From the NCBI RefSeq assembly GCF_016545825.1, contig NC_052612.1:9114001-9178000 (forward strand): a DNA stretch of 64,000 bases, given 5' to 3'. This DNA is from Eucalyptus grandis. Lineage: Eukaryota > Streptophyta > Magnoliopsida > Myrtales > Myrtaceae. The translations under genes and the position numbers were made by a program. Below, piece by piece: positions 23,519-35,385 of this stretch; the first letter of the stretch is position 1, and each line of letters opens with the position of its first letter. The notes under the pieces are model-generated. The model was not told where the DNA came from. It was given only the letters and a program-made list of their open reading frames with translations, and made no database searches.

Positions 23519-24919
23519 CCAAGATAGTTCAATATATCAATTACCAATGCTTCAATGAATAAATTACATTTGCAAAATGCAAAACCAAATCCAATGAGAA
23601 CAACCGCACTTCAAATTAGGTGAGATTTGGATTTACTATGATCATCACAAAACTGCAAGCCAGGAAATGAACAACCTCCTACAAAGCAATTTATCATTCT
23701 TTCTGCTTTTAAGGTTCCAGCTCCAGTCCATTTATTTTGACGAAAAAGACCTGGAATCACAATGCTTGACTGATCAGGTATTGGTGGGTCGACTCACCTA
23801 AAGAATGCACATGGTTGCATTTACATTGTAGAAAAAAAAGGTGAGAAATCACAATGCTTGACCTGTCTCTAATGTCTCACGCTAGCTAGGTTGATTTTGC
23901 AGTAAAAGATAAATGTGAATATTCTCACCGACCTTAGTTCAAATGTAGATACTAAAATCAAATGTTGCTGCTTCAGATTTGACTAAACCGAAAATGATAG
24001 AATCATACAATTTCTCCTTTTTGGGGCCTACAAGTGACGATAATGTGTTTAGAGCGCTTTGAGTATCTAACTAATTCCTATTATAGTGCTAATTCCAACC
24101 TCACAAATGTTAAATTGTAGGAGTGTGTGAGTTTAGCGACACCTAAGTAGTTGGTGACAAGAGTGTCCATATCAATGTACCAAAATCCCAATTAGGCAAT
24201 TATCAAATTAATAATCGGATTTCACATTCTAGTGAATCCCCCATTAGTTTAGTGACAAATTTCCATATATTATAGGTGAAAATTGCTGAATGCATCATAT
24301 TAAATAGGCTTAAAATATACTCTCACGTGTCAACTTCAGATCGTAAACCCATGTCAAGTTCATATTCATCATCGTAAGACATTACGTTTTTTTCTATATT
24401 AAAAGTAAGCTGAACATTGATGTGTTTTTTAAATTCATATTTTTTCTTATCGGAATTAGGCTTTGTCAAAAGATCTACTTTCATAAATTTGGAATCAGAG
24501 ATATCATTTGAAGGATACTTCTACACAGTTGGGTAAGAGGAAAAAGGGGAACGACTCCGCCTAATTGATGGTGGCCTAGGCTTTCCATGAACTTTGTGAT
24601 TTTTAAATTAATATCAATTAAGCTATCACGTATCATTTTGTAACTTTTCTTTATCAGAACGTAATTTTCTTTTTGTCGTCGTAAGTTCTATAGATCCAAT
24701 AATTCGTAATAGTCCACCAAAAAAAAAAAAAAGTCATCTAATGAAGTTAACAATATTTTTCTTTTCCTATTGCCAGTAAATTACCTAAACAATGGTAAAT
24801 TTCATTTGAAACACATAGTTGATCTCATTGATAGTAAATTTAGTTGTAAAATATTCTTCAACAACTTTTCTTTAGAAGGTGTAATTTACCATGAAAATTA
24901 GTGATCTGCCTCAATTAAT
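23519..24919. other. Intergenic, nothing supported
   Basis: AT-rich sequence without a credible ORF, RNA gene or clear element border. A poly(A) run is at about 24719-24732. Confidence 0.5.
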
Positions 24920-25370
24920 AACCATTTTTTTAGGGCAAAAGTTATCAAAAACCCCAAATTATGCCCACCATGACATATTCATCATAAATTTTTCCGCAAT
25001 ACAAAAAATCCCAAACTTATACATGTGTGTTACATTTATTCTCTATCAAGGTTTTGTCAATGAGAACCGTAAAAAATCTGCCTACATGGACGTCGAAAAG
25101 CAAACAATGTTGACGTGGTGTCCACGTGGCTTAAGTGAAACAAAAGTAACTTTGTTTTGACTTCATCTGATGGAATCTTGATGAAAGGTAAATGTGTCAC
25201 ATAGATATAAGTTCGGAATTTTTTATCACAAGAAACAAGTAAGGGTAAATGTGTCATTATGGGCATAACTTGAGATTATTAATGTTACAAAAAAATTTCA
25301 TAGTAAATATGTTACTGTAAGTATAGTTCTTGATTTTTAGTGGTTTTTTTCCTAAGTGTTATCCAAAAAT
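24920..25370. mobile_element. Foldback MITE-like element with long inverted arms
   Basis: The left arm (about 24955-25050: attatgcccaccatgaca ... cccaaacttatacatgtgtg ... ctatcaag) is an imperfect inverted copy of about 25180-25270 (gatgaaaggtaaatgtgtc ... agttcggaatttttta ... cattatgggcataact). The middle holds a GTGTCCACGTGG segment. Outer parts also pair weakly (ttatcaaaaacc near 24944, gtggttttttt near 25340). No transposase is present. The superfamily is unclear; Mutator-like or another foldback type is possible. The ORF at 24891-25160 is incidental. Confidence 0.5.
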
Positions 25371-25527
25371 CCAACATAGAATGTAGAGCGGCTACATAAA
25401 GACACTTATTGGAATAGTAGAAATTCCCTATTTTTCAGAAATTAATATAGAAAATGGAAGCATCTCAGTTTCGCGGTTAGTTCACCTGCAAAGTTCTTTC
25501 TACTCAGAAAGAGAGAGGGAGAGGGAA

Positions 25528-25830
25528 ATGGAAGTGAGAGAATTGTATAGAGCAAAGCGTCCGTTAGGGCTCTTCTTCTTTGTAGCTTTGGTTTGTTTGT
25601 GCAATCTGATCGTCACAATAGATGCTTCTGTTGACGACTCTACTTCAACGAAGCCTTCACCTCATGTTCAATTGCCTTCTTCTTCCATGGTGGCAGCGAA
25701 GACCTCCACACTCCCTAGTCTACGATCCTACCTTCTCCAACGGCTCATAATATTATGATGAGCTCAAGGGAAGTCTTTCATCAGGCATCGTCAGAAGTGA
25801 TATTGACAATTTTTAATAATATTATAATAT
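25528..25830 (+). pseudogene. Truncated first exon of a putative secreted or membrane protein
   Basis: An ATG after a GA-rich leader opens with a basic segment (MEVRELYRAKRPLG), then a hydrophobic stretch LFFFVALVCLCNLIVTI and DASVDD, a convincing signal peptide or anchor. A Ser/Thr/Pro-rich stretch follows. At about residue 65 the likely frame shifts: the alternative frame reads VYDPTFSNGS, a stop, then YYDELKGSLSSGIVRSDIDN. The homology-like text ends near 25800, where AT-rich repeat sequence begins. I do not know the family. A single-base frameshift, a stop and the truncation together argue for a gene fragment. Confidence 0.45.
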
Positions 25831-28800
25831 TTTTTTGAATTTTGAAATTTTATTTATTTATTTAATTATCTTTTCCTTTTTACCTTTTCCCTTCACTGGC
25901 CATTGCAAGCCTACCCTTGCCAACCCAAGCGAAGGCTGCCCTCCTCTAAGGCTAGCGATCTCCACTGACCATTGACAAGGCTTGACGACGGTTGGTCGAG
26001 AGAAAAAGGAAAAAAGAAGAAAAGAAAGAAGGAAAAATAATAAAAATTTCAAAAAATAAAATAAAATAAAAAATTTTAACGGCATCATCAGCGGTGTCAT
26101 GTAGGACAATTATCATTCATGTCAGTGATTTATGCTCAAAATTGATCGTATAGACTAAATTAGCAAAAGGTGAAAATATTTATGACTCAATTGGCAAAAT
26201 TAAAAAGTTTATGATTCAATTGGGGAAAGTGCAATAAATTTAGGACTTTTTTGATAATTTTGTCTCATTCAAGATAGGACTTATAGTGACAAAAAGAAAA
26301 GGATAGGACTTGTGCTTCATTTATCAACTTTTTGGACTCCTTCATTGCGCAACCAAGCATGGAGCTGGAGTTTAAAGTCGCAGTTCACAAGTTCGTCTCA
26401 CCCTTCCAAGCCTTGTGAACTTGATACTCTGGCTCATTGGTTCACTCGCCTGTTATTATGATTGGTGCACCTTTGATGCTATACATATATGCTCAACGAA
26501 GCCGACCTCTTGTTTTCGAATGAACTTTTCCTTACTAGGCCAAGAACTTTTAAGTGTCATGTCAAGATATTTACCTCTCTCTCGCCCTTGTGTCAGTTTA
26601 GGTTCATCACCGCATTAGCCTAGCAAGTGCGTTCCCACACCATGGTTACTAAACTAGGCTCACCTTTATTGCTTGCTCATGCGTATGCTTGCTTCGGCGT
26701 TTTCATCTGCCTTGATTTGGAATTTTATGATGTGCTCAGCGGGGTCCTCATTAATGCTCGATCAGGCTCACTTTGTTCTCTCGCTTACTCTTTGATGTTG
26801 CCAATGCAATGTGTTGAGCAATTTTGGTGATTAGTATTCGTTCCTGTTGTTGAGAGAACTCTACCATCCGAATATTTTTGTCGTTCATTGGCAAAAATAT
26901 TTGCTTCAGGCTGGGAGTGGAGGACTTTTCCCAGCTTACCCCATAAATTGGAAGCAAGTAAAGAATGTCTCCATCCAGTTTTGGCCGGCTGAAGTGCGCG
27001 TAGTCTCTCGTCTTTTCCCCTTCAGTTTCCTTCCACCTAGGCGACCTAGCTACTTCCATTTAAATATACGAATGTTTCAATTCTTTAATCACGAAGATGA
27101 TTTCATTGCTGTCCAGTCGTTGATTATTGTTGTTATTCTCAAGTAAGTGGAGTGTGCTTTTTATGCTTTCTTGTCCCCCTCCCCTGCCAAGCGATGTTTC
27201 TCCTCTGTTTCTCTGCATGTGCTGCCATTTGCATCGAGAAGAACATTGGATTGGTAAAAGAAAAAGTGGGAAATGAAAAGAATTAAAAAGAAAATAGGGA
27301 GTAGTTGAGTGTGGACGGGGGAACTAGTGGGAAGCGAGAAGAACAAAAACAGGAAAAAAAAAAAAAAAAAAAAAAAACGGAGAGAGACCGAGGAGAGAAC
27401 TCGCGAGGAAAGGAGTGGGGAGGATTTTGAATGCCCGTCCCCATTTGTCGCGGATGAAGATAGGCGTGTTTTTATTTTTGGTTTGATTGTTAAATGCTAT
27501 GTGAAACCTCGGAGTCCCTAGGCTCGAAACCCAGCACTTTAAAATCTTTGAATGAAACAAAGATACTTTTTCTTGTATTTTTTTTTTTAATGTCGTAATA
27601 CTTTCAAAGTGAGGTAGAAACTATTTGTCCCATGATCTATGGTTTCCTCGAGCTACCCGCTTTGACAAATTAGCCAAGATTTTGACCAAATACAAAATTA
27701 TTGAAATTTTATTTTTTTGATAAATGTTCGATTTGGTTCTTAAACCATGTGAAAAGTTGACGAATCAAATTGAATAATTTAAAAGTTTAGGGATATAATT
27801 GCAAATTATGTTAAATTTCATGGATTGCATTAAATAAATTATAAGTTTAAGGGCTACATTACACATTAGATAAAAGTTTAGAGATCATTTGTGTGATTTT
27901 TCTCATTTATCTCTCATCAACTCCAATCTATATGTTCTCATATTCTTTGAAGGAAAACCAAAACCAACATCAAAAAGGGGAAAATTTCAGGAAAAACAAA
28001 AAGCTAAGAGAATCTCAATCATCAATCGCATTAACAAACCTTGATCAGACTTGTTTTCTGATGACAACAGGTACGAGCACAATAATGTGAGCTTTAAACT
28101 GATGAGCCAAACGGAAGATGATAGATTTGCGACCTTTGCGAGTGAAGACGATTTAAGAGGAAGCTTTTTAGCCTTGTGGTGGGAGATCTGAGAGTAAACG
28201 CGGGGAGTAAAAAGAGATGGTGAAGTGAGGCCGTCGAAAGTTCGGACGCAGCTGTTGATGCTCGGGTCATATATTAATAGCGGCAAGTTCAATCAATCTC
28301 GAGCAGTCATAGCCAAGCTTGATGACTCAAGCACCCCATGTCGGCCGTGGCTACGATCTTAGTGGCCCGGTGGGCATGGCCCCTGGCGTGGTGGCTGGCG
28401 GTCGAGAAGAGTGGCTTTAGATTTTTAGCCTTTCTAAAAAAAAAAAAAAAAAAAATTAGCCTTTCTTTTAAAAAAAAAATTAGCCCTTTTTTTTTTAATC
28501 CTTGTTCTTTTATGTTTTTTCTTTTTCCATGTGGCACCTATCCTGAAAAAGTAATAAAAAGGTTTTTTTTTTTTTTGTTAACCACTGAATTAACGAAACA
28601 TTTGTTTACATCAATTTGAGAAATTGTAGAACTTAATTATATCTTTTTTGAAAGGTTCGAGACTTCTTTGTATATTAACTTTCTAGCCAGTTTTTATATT
28701 CTAAAGAGAATGAGGCATCAAGTTTTTTTGTTCGGAAGGTAGACATGGGTAGCGTTATTTCTCCTCTATAAGAGTTTCTCTCTTAATTGGGAGCTTTCCC

Positions 28801-29040
28801 AGCATCACAATGATGTTTTCTTTCAGCTACCTCCATGATCATCGTCCCCCGTTCTTCTCGATCATCCATAATCCTTCTCTATTATCATTATTGTAAATAT
28901 AGATAAGCGAATCGGATAAAATTAATTGGAAGGAAGAAAAGGAAATCGGGCACTTCGAAATCTTAGTTAAAGACTGCATTTGTTATCTCATGTTTGCTTT
29001 TTATGTAGTTCAGTTCGAATATTGAAACATATGTCCACAG
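25831..29040. other. AT-rich intergenic sequence with repeat debris
   Basis: Nothing gene-like is supported. Words such as 'ataaatttaggacttttttgataa' and 'gtttagggatataattgc' near 26230 and 27790 are typical of decayed plant MITEs. Homopolymer runs (A at 27354-27376, A at 28437-28453) give spurious Lys- and Phe-rich ORFs. Confidence 0.45.
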
Positions 29041-29975
29041 AGAGAGTAGCACAAAATTCCACTATAAAAAAAATGAAATAATAACATGAAATTTCACTAT
29101 AGAAATAAGTGAGATAACGGAGATTAGAATTACTTAAGCACTCAAACACTCACTCAGTATTTTTTAGGTCTCAATTATATCCAATAACTCACAGTGTTTA
29201 GTTCCTCACAATTCTTAGTGAAACTTTACTCAATGAATTAAACAAATTTTACTCACAAGAATTTAACTGGTTGCGTAATTACAACATGCAAATCTCTCAC
29301 GAGAAGAACTCTTTGCACCCTTCTACAATCTCAAAGCTCTCTCTCTCGGTCACCGAAATAACTTGGTGCCTTCTCGGCCAGCAAAGAACTTGGCGTGCAA
29401 TTCTTGTCCAACCTCTCGTACTCTCTTTTATAACTTAGAAGGGAGAATCTTCTACGTACGAAGGAAAAGACAAAGCAAGCCCACCATAATTCATGGACAT
29501 GCATGCATGTGCATGCGTTAAAAGAGAGAAGAGAATGGACGTATGAACCCTCCTTTCCTCTTTCTTTGACCCTTACAATGAATGCCCATCATTGGACTTT
29601 TCTTCATGCACGCTAACTCCCAGGCTTTCTTGAAGAAGTCCAACCTGAGCGCTTTGTTCCCTTCACACTTCAGCCGAATAAAACAAAAGACAGACAGCCT
29701 CTATTTGCATTAAATATGGAGGCAGCAATTTTGGACTTTCCCTCCTGCGGCTGCACGCTTCCTTCTGGCCACAATCTTCATTCTTGAACGAGACAAGTGA
29801 ATAGTAATTAATGCACGACAACCAACGTCAAAAGACCTTAGTCAAAATTATTCGATTTAACTTGCACTATATTTATTTGATATTTTCAAATTTGAGACAT
29901 ATTTTAATAATTATTAATTATATTCATCTACTTTCCGTCTTAGTTAACAAGTCTATTTGGCATTGTTTCATCGCT
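29041..29975. repeat. Unclassified dispersed repeat
   Basis: A segment near 29500 (catgcatgcatgtgcatgcg, then a/gagagg and a cgtatgaa/cctt-rich stretch) resembles 8506-8540 and 8800-8865 within the LTR at 5164-9079. This suggests related repeat sequence. No ORF or element ends are evident. Confidence 0.35.
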
Positions 29976-30301
29976 TTAAGGCCTGTTTGGTAACCATCCA
30001 AATAGTGTCCAATTCTGATTTTTTGTTCTTGGGAGCAGTTTGGGAACAAAATCGTGTTTGGCAAAATTTTTATTCCTAGGAACAAATTTCTAGTTTTTTG
30101 TTCCCGGAAGTAGATTTGGAACAAAATCAAGAATAAAAAAGTTGATCCTTGTTTCCAGGAACAAATGTAATAATCAAGCCCACATTCTCTTCTTCTTCTT
30201 CCTTTTTCTTCTTCTTCATCTACCGCCACCGTCGTGTCCACCGCCGTTTGCCGCCCGCCGCCGCCGATTCAACAAGCTCACCAGAGATAAGCCCAGCCAC
30301 T

Positions 30302-30430
30302 GGTGAGGCCGAGCCTCAGCGGGGCTGGGCGAGCCTCGCCTAGCCCGGGCGAGGGCTGCCACACCGGTGAGGACGAGCCTCGGTGGGGCTGGGCGAGCCT
30401 CGCCTAGCCCGGGCGAGGGCTGCCTGGCCA
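30302..30430. repeat. 63-bp GC-rich tandem duplication in the TIR element
   Basis: Two near-identical units begin ggtgaggccgagcctc (30302) and ggtgaggacgagcctc (30365) and share cgagcctcgcctagcccggg. CGAGG and GCCTCG words make the block strongly self-complementary. Confidence 0.8.
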
Positions 30431-32104
30431 CCGGCGAGGCTCGGCTGACGAGGGCAAGCCTTGCCAAGGGTCGGCGACGTGGCACCCGAGAATTTCATAA
30501 ACCGTGATGTGCGACGGCAGTGACTGATCAATAAAAATATCGCCGAATGGTATCATTAGTATATTGCATGAGCGATGTTTGATTCCATCGACGGATCAAT
30601 ATCTCATGTTTATTAAGGGTTCAATCATTGAATAGATTATCGACATATATTTCTTTGATGACTCGACACAATTATACCATTTGAGTGCACATGAGATAAG
30701 AAAAGAAATTGAAACACCAAGACCATGGGAACGAAAATGCTCCATATTTGTGTAAGTTTAATGATCAGTTTTTATTTATTTGGGCCTTGTTATTGAAGGA
30801 CTGCACGTCCACTAATCTACTAGCCCAATACAATTTGAAGACCCTTAATAGTCGACATTTAAGTCAACTAAATAGAAGAGATGTTGACTGAAACTTGGCT
30901 GGATGATGACACGTTGCTGGTGTATGGATAGCCAGCGAAAATGCAAGGGGAGGCATGCTGAAGACACGTCCATCCCAGCTGTCCGTTTCCCTTTGCAACC
31001 ACCGAAACATGCATCTCTTTTGTTTAACTGGTTTTAGCAAAACCAGTGGTCTTGTGCTCGTGAAAGTGGAAAATTCAGAGAGTGAGCGAAACTGAGAGTA
31101 ATTGAGAGAGAGTGAACGAGAAGGTAGCGAGTGAGCAGCGAGAGAGTGAGTCGGCAAAGGAAGGAAATTAGCCCTTGCTGTGCGTGCGCGTTACCGCCGC
31201 CGTCGAGCCGCGCACTCCTCACCATCTCACTACACGCCGTGGAATCGTAGGACATCGAGGCAAGTGAAAGTCCATGAATCTATATGATGTTGTGCTGTTA
31301 TTGTCTAGTATGGTGCAATATACTTGGAAACAAACGAGTTCTGAAAGTAGAATGTTAAATTGTGAGTAATCAAAGTAGAGCGGGACCATGAGATTGAGGA
31401 ATTACTTTGGTTTTGTGTATATCTTGATCCTGTTGATTTATTGATGAAAGAATGACTTTTAGTAGACTTGTGGAAGTAAGATAGTTACGGTGGAAATGGA
31501 AATTTATGGGATTTGCTTAATCCAGTGCAATTTCATGTGTGACCCTGTAACTTTGTAAAATTTTATGAAGAGTTCTAATATGAATTTGATCTCGATTTCT
31601 TCATGGAAGTTGTGAGGAATTGCGTGAGCTAGAGTATATATTTTTATCATAACTTCTCGGAATCAATACAATGGCTTAAACCTCTTTTAATATGCAATGC
31701 CTTGTGTTGAATTTTATTCTGTGATAAAAGAATACTGAACTGAGTTGTGTGAACTACCACTCATTATATATAACGAATCTGGCTTAGTGTCCTTAATGAA
31801 ACTTTTTCGTCTAGATCTCAGTTATAACGTGTTAAAATTTCAGAATTTTTCATGGTTATTTGCAGGTTATTTCGAAATATCTACTGAAAGCGTGCATTCT
31901 GGCCTTTACACTGTGTTACTATGAAACTGTTCATTTTGTTTAAGAGTCATTGTATCTTGAGTTGTTAATTGATATTCACTTGATAGATGCATTGACATTC
32001 AGCATATCATATGACATTAGAAAATCTAATAAAGTCTTATAGATCCATGGAATCCATGACGTCATTGCATCAAAATGTATTTTTGTAATGAGACATATAT
32101 TATG

Positions 32105-32420
32105 ATGTGAATGTTACCGTCGGAGGTGCGAGCCGACGATGCCCCGGGAGTGTCGGGATGCCCAAGGGTCGAGTGAGTCGACGCTGTTGGATGCCCGGAG
32201 GTTTGTGCCGGAGGGTCCTCGGGAGTTTCGGGATGCCCGGTTGTAGGGATTGTACGTAAATCCGGAGGGAAGGGGCAACCATTTTCATGGCGAGCCCTGG
32301 ATATACCTCGTGATGCCGGGTGGGGTGCGAGATGCCCGGGGTGTGACGGAACACGCTGCGATGCCCGGAGGTTTGTGCCGAGGGTCTCGCGATGCCGGGT
32401 TGGGTGCGAAAGCCCGGAGG
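32105..32420 (+). repeat. Irregular GC-rich array within the chromovirus LTR
   Basis: Words gatgcccgg, aggtttgtgccg and ggtcctcggga recur in degenerate 45-90-base units. The same array is at 39870-40200 in the 3' LTR and, in the opposite orientation, at 56640-56890 in the minus-strand family member. The two LTRs differ here mainly by single-base indels in G/C runs. Confidence 0.6.
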
Positions 32421-32767
32421 ATGCAAACACTGGTCCCCGAGGGAATGAAATCTTTCTTTGAATGCTAAAATCCGGTACATTAAAGGAGTGCATGTGTGTG
32501 CATGTGGCATGATGTGAGAATTTTTTATGAAATTGAGTAGGCTTCATCCGGTATTGAAAATGCGTTCGTTATGGCATTGAATTGTTTTTATGAATGTGGT
32601 GCAAGTAAATAAACCCTTGATGGCATGCATATATATAAAATGACATATGTGTTTTGCATGCATCTGGATGATTAGAGTTTCTACATAATATAGTGTAATG
32701 GATCTTTTTACTGTTGAGTGGTTGTACTCACCCCTCTTGGGGACTAACATTTCAGACTAAGAGAAAA

Positions 32768-33013
32768 ATGCCACTGCTGCCTGCGACTCCTGGTGTATTT
32801 TATGGACTACTGATTGACCTACAGTGGGAGTGGTCAGAGCACCATCATCCTGGGGTGCACGGGTTGGTATTCGAACGCGTGAGGATCTTTCTGACTTTTG
32901 AGGTAGGCCTCTCTGTCGGGCCTATTCACCAAGAGTACACATCAGTTCTTGTCCGTATGGATGGCCGCCTTCTGAGGGTGCTACCACCACCACCGGCTAA
33001 CAGACCCGAGTAG
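32768..33013 (+). CDS. Small ORF in the chromovirus LTR after an acceptor-like site
   Basis: An ATG 13 bases after ACATTTCAG opens 81 codons, starting MPLLPATPG with DLQWEWSEHHHPG and a Pro-rich end. The equivalent in the 3' LTR (from 40527) is frameshifted within a dozen codons. The minus-strand family member has the same acceptor (near 50745) but no matching ORF start. Placement mirrors the acidic ORF in LTR-A. Without conservation, coding status is doubtful. Confidence 0.3.
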   Translation: MPLLPATPGVFYGLLIDLQWEWSEHHHPGVHGLVFERVRIFLTFEVGLSVGPIHQEYTSVLVRMDGRLLRVLPPPPANRPE

Positions 33014-33434
33014 ATATGACCTAGAGTCGAGGGTAGCGGAGATGCATTTTGGGATGCCGACACTGGGTGATGGACGGATGCAGATGATATCCAAGGATAG
33101 AAGTTGGTTTTCTTTTTGGGTAATCGCCGTGCACAAAAAGACCTCGGCGTTTTGTTGTACCAACTATCATAGTCCATCCCTTATATAAATAAAAGTGTTC
33201 GGCCTAAATTATGAAAGTTTTAGTATGGTGTGCATCACTTTATATTTTGATGAAGGGTAGTTGAATTATGCTTCCGCCATATTATTTGCGCAGGGACCGG
33301 TAAAGAAAACAAATGAATAACCCTAGGTATTATAAGTTATGTTAAAATTATTTTGGTCTCAGAGTAGTATGCTCCAGGGGAGAATTGTGGCGACGCTAAC
33401 GGATCGGGGGCCGTTTCGAGGGTGCCACAGCAGT

Positions 33435-33446
33435 TGGTATTAGAGC
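33435..33446 (+). other. Primer-binding site, initiator tRNA-Met type
   Basis: Five bases after the 5' LTR the sequence reads TGGTATTAGAGC. This differs by one base from TGGTATCAGAGC, the complement of the plant initiator tRNA-Met 3' end used by most chromoviruses. Confidence 0.9.
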
Positions 33447-33713
33447 AATGGTTGATAGGGAGTGATAAGGAGCCTCAGATGGAAATGATGAATATGAGGA
33501 TGATGCACACCTTAGGATACTAACCAATAATGGTTGACTAACTTTGAATAACGGGTGATAGAGTTCACTCGTAAAATATTGATAACGATTGTGAGTTGCT
33601 TTTATGTGCCAGTAACATCTTTATGTTACTTATATAGTAGTAGTTGCTTTTAAATGGAGATAGTGAGTCACAAATTATTCCTGAGGCAAATGCTTGGAAA
33701 CTGTAGGAAAATC

Positions 33714-34690
33714 ATGGTACGAACTGGAAGTTCTCATCCATCGAGGGTTGAAGCCTCTGCTGCAAGAGCTGAACCCCGAATGGAAGACATCCTGCAGGCA
33801 TTGGCCAATATAGGAAATCTAATGGAAAGACAAGCGCAACAACAACCCGGAGTGGAAGGTCGCCCTCAAGGATTGGTGGAACAATTTTTGAAGCTGAAGC
33901 CACCTAAGTTTAGTGGAATAGGAAGTCCTGAGGAGGCGGAACAATGGATAGATGGAATGGAACGAATTTTTCGGTTGTTGGACTGCAATGATGCTGAGAA
34001 AATAACTTTGGCGAGTACCAGTGGAGGGAAATGCAAAGTTTTGGTGGAGAGCTTCAAGAGATACGATCTTTCCACCAGGTACTGATATAAATTGGGGCGA
34101 ATTTGTTAGAGCTTTCAATAGAAAGAATTTTTCTGACTGTGCCAGGGATAAGAAGATCACTGAATTTGTTCAGCTGGAACAAAGGGAGTTGACAAAGGAC
34201 CGTATGAGGCAAAATTTTCTGAATTGTCCAGTATGCTCCCAGTTGATTGATGATCGTGAAGAAAAAGCTAAGAGATTCTTGAAAGGGCTGAGGATTGATA
34301 TCAGGAAACAACTGGTGCCTTTGAATATAAGAGATTATAATGAGATTTATGAAAGAGCACAGTTGGTGGAGCAGGAATTGGTAAGGGAGCAATGAGAGTC
34401 TAAGAGACAGTTGACCTTCAGTGATATCCGACGGGGTAAGAGACCCTATACAGGTCAAAGTCAGACTTGGGAATCTAAGAAAAAGGGGAATTTTTGAAAC
34501 TTTGGAAAAGCTAGGGATGGCCTGAATCTAGGAAAAACACCTTATCGGAGTGATGATTGTCGAAGGTGTGATGGGCAACATGGGCCAGGGACTTGCAATG
34601 GATGACCGAAATGTTATGGTTGTGGACAGGTAGGACACCTTAAGAGGGATTGTCCACAAGTTGGGTCGCAGCCGAATGTCAACTTGGTGT
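33714..34690 (+). pseudogene. Chromovirus gag with zinc knuckle
   Basis: The best start is the ATG at 33714 (MVRTGSSHPSR). Capsid-like blocks follow: LKPPKFSGIGSPEEAEQWID, then after a frameshift near 34020 NAKFWWRASRD, FVRAFNRKNF and KRFLKGLRIDIRKQL. The zinc knuckle CYGCGQVGHLKRDC (CX2CX4HX4C) is at about 34611-34652. In-frame TGA codons occur at 34393, 34602 and 34691. Several look like CGA-to-TGA or TGG-to-TGA transitions, as expected from cytosine deamination. The protein would form the particle and bind the element RNA. Confidence 0.9.
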
Positions 34691-34695
34691 GACGA

Positions 34696-35232
34696 GTGCA
34701 ACAGCGTACTGCTGGACCATATCCACAAAAGAATCCACAAAGGCCACCAGCACAAGGAAGGGTATATGCAGTCACCCAAGAGGAAGCGGAAGCTTCCAAA
34801 AATGTTATCTCAGGTACGATTTTTATAAATGGCAAGAAGCCATATGCTTTGTTTGATACGGGTGCTACGCATTCATTTGTTTTTGAAAGATATAGACGTT
34901 TGAGTAAAATAGAAACAACATCTCTTGAGACGCCTCTTTGTGTTTCTACGCCTTTAAAGAATATGGTGTTGTCTACGTTGGTGTGTAGAAAATGTAAGAT
35001 AACAATAGGAGGAAGGGATATGGAAATAGACCTAGTGGTGATGGCTATGTATGACTTTGACATAATTATAGGTATGGATTGGCTCCATAAATATCAGGCT
35101 AAAGTAGATTGCTACAGGAAAGTGATTCGGTTCATGTTTCCGGATCAGTCTAGTTTTGAATTTCTAGGAGGTCGAACAGACCCCTCTATGGCCATTATCT
35201 CGGTGGTAGAAGCTCATAAATTACTTGACTAA
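34696..35232 (+). pseudogene. Chromovirus protease domain
   Basis: The retropepsin motif YALFDTGATHSF (catalytic DTG intact) is near 34845-34880. It is followed by VSTPLKNMVLS, MAMYDFDIIIGMDWLHKY and CYRKVIRF, in the frame shared with gag and RT. Stop codons on either side (34691, 35230) separate it from its neighbours. Confidence 0.9.
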
Positions 35233-35385
35233 AGATGTCAAGGATACCTGGCAGTAGTAAGGAATCTTACTAAGGAAGAGACTAAACTCGACGAAATTCG
35301 TGTGGTCGGAGAATTCCGGATGTATTTCTGAAGAATTGCCCAGGTTACCACCCCAGAACAAGAAATTGAGTTTGAGATCGAGTTA

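Larger units (their letters stand above)
30478..33429 (+). repeat. 5' LTR of the chromovirus
   Basis: It begins CGTGGCACCCGAGAATTTC (the first TG has become CG) and ends GAGGGTGCCACA. It contains a GC-rich patch (about 31190-31220), an irregular GGATGCCCGG-rich array (about 32105-32420), and CTCACCCCTCTTGGGGACTAACATTTCAG before a small ORF. The last ~45 bases are near-palindromic at their ends (GTGGCGAC...GGTGCCACA). Confidence 0.95.

Noticed and set aside
28307..28619. Lys- and Phe-rich ORFs near 28.4 kb
   Set aside because: They are produced by A and T homopolymer runs.
29041..29975. A copia-type LTR
   Set aside because: I could not find matching termini, a primer-binding site or a target duplication, so only a generic repeat call is made.
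30864..31255. Minus-strand ORFs of 97 and 73 codons, repeated identically at 38628-39019
   Set aside because: The identity comes from the two LTR copies. There is no domain, and the frame is antisense to the element.
33435..33446. tRNA-Met-like sequence as a tRNA gene
   Set aside because: Only the short complement of the tRNA 3' end is present, at the exact place of a primer-binding site. The same holds at 47997-48012 and 55616-55627.
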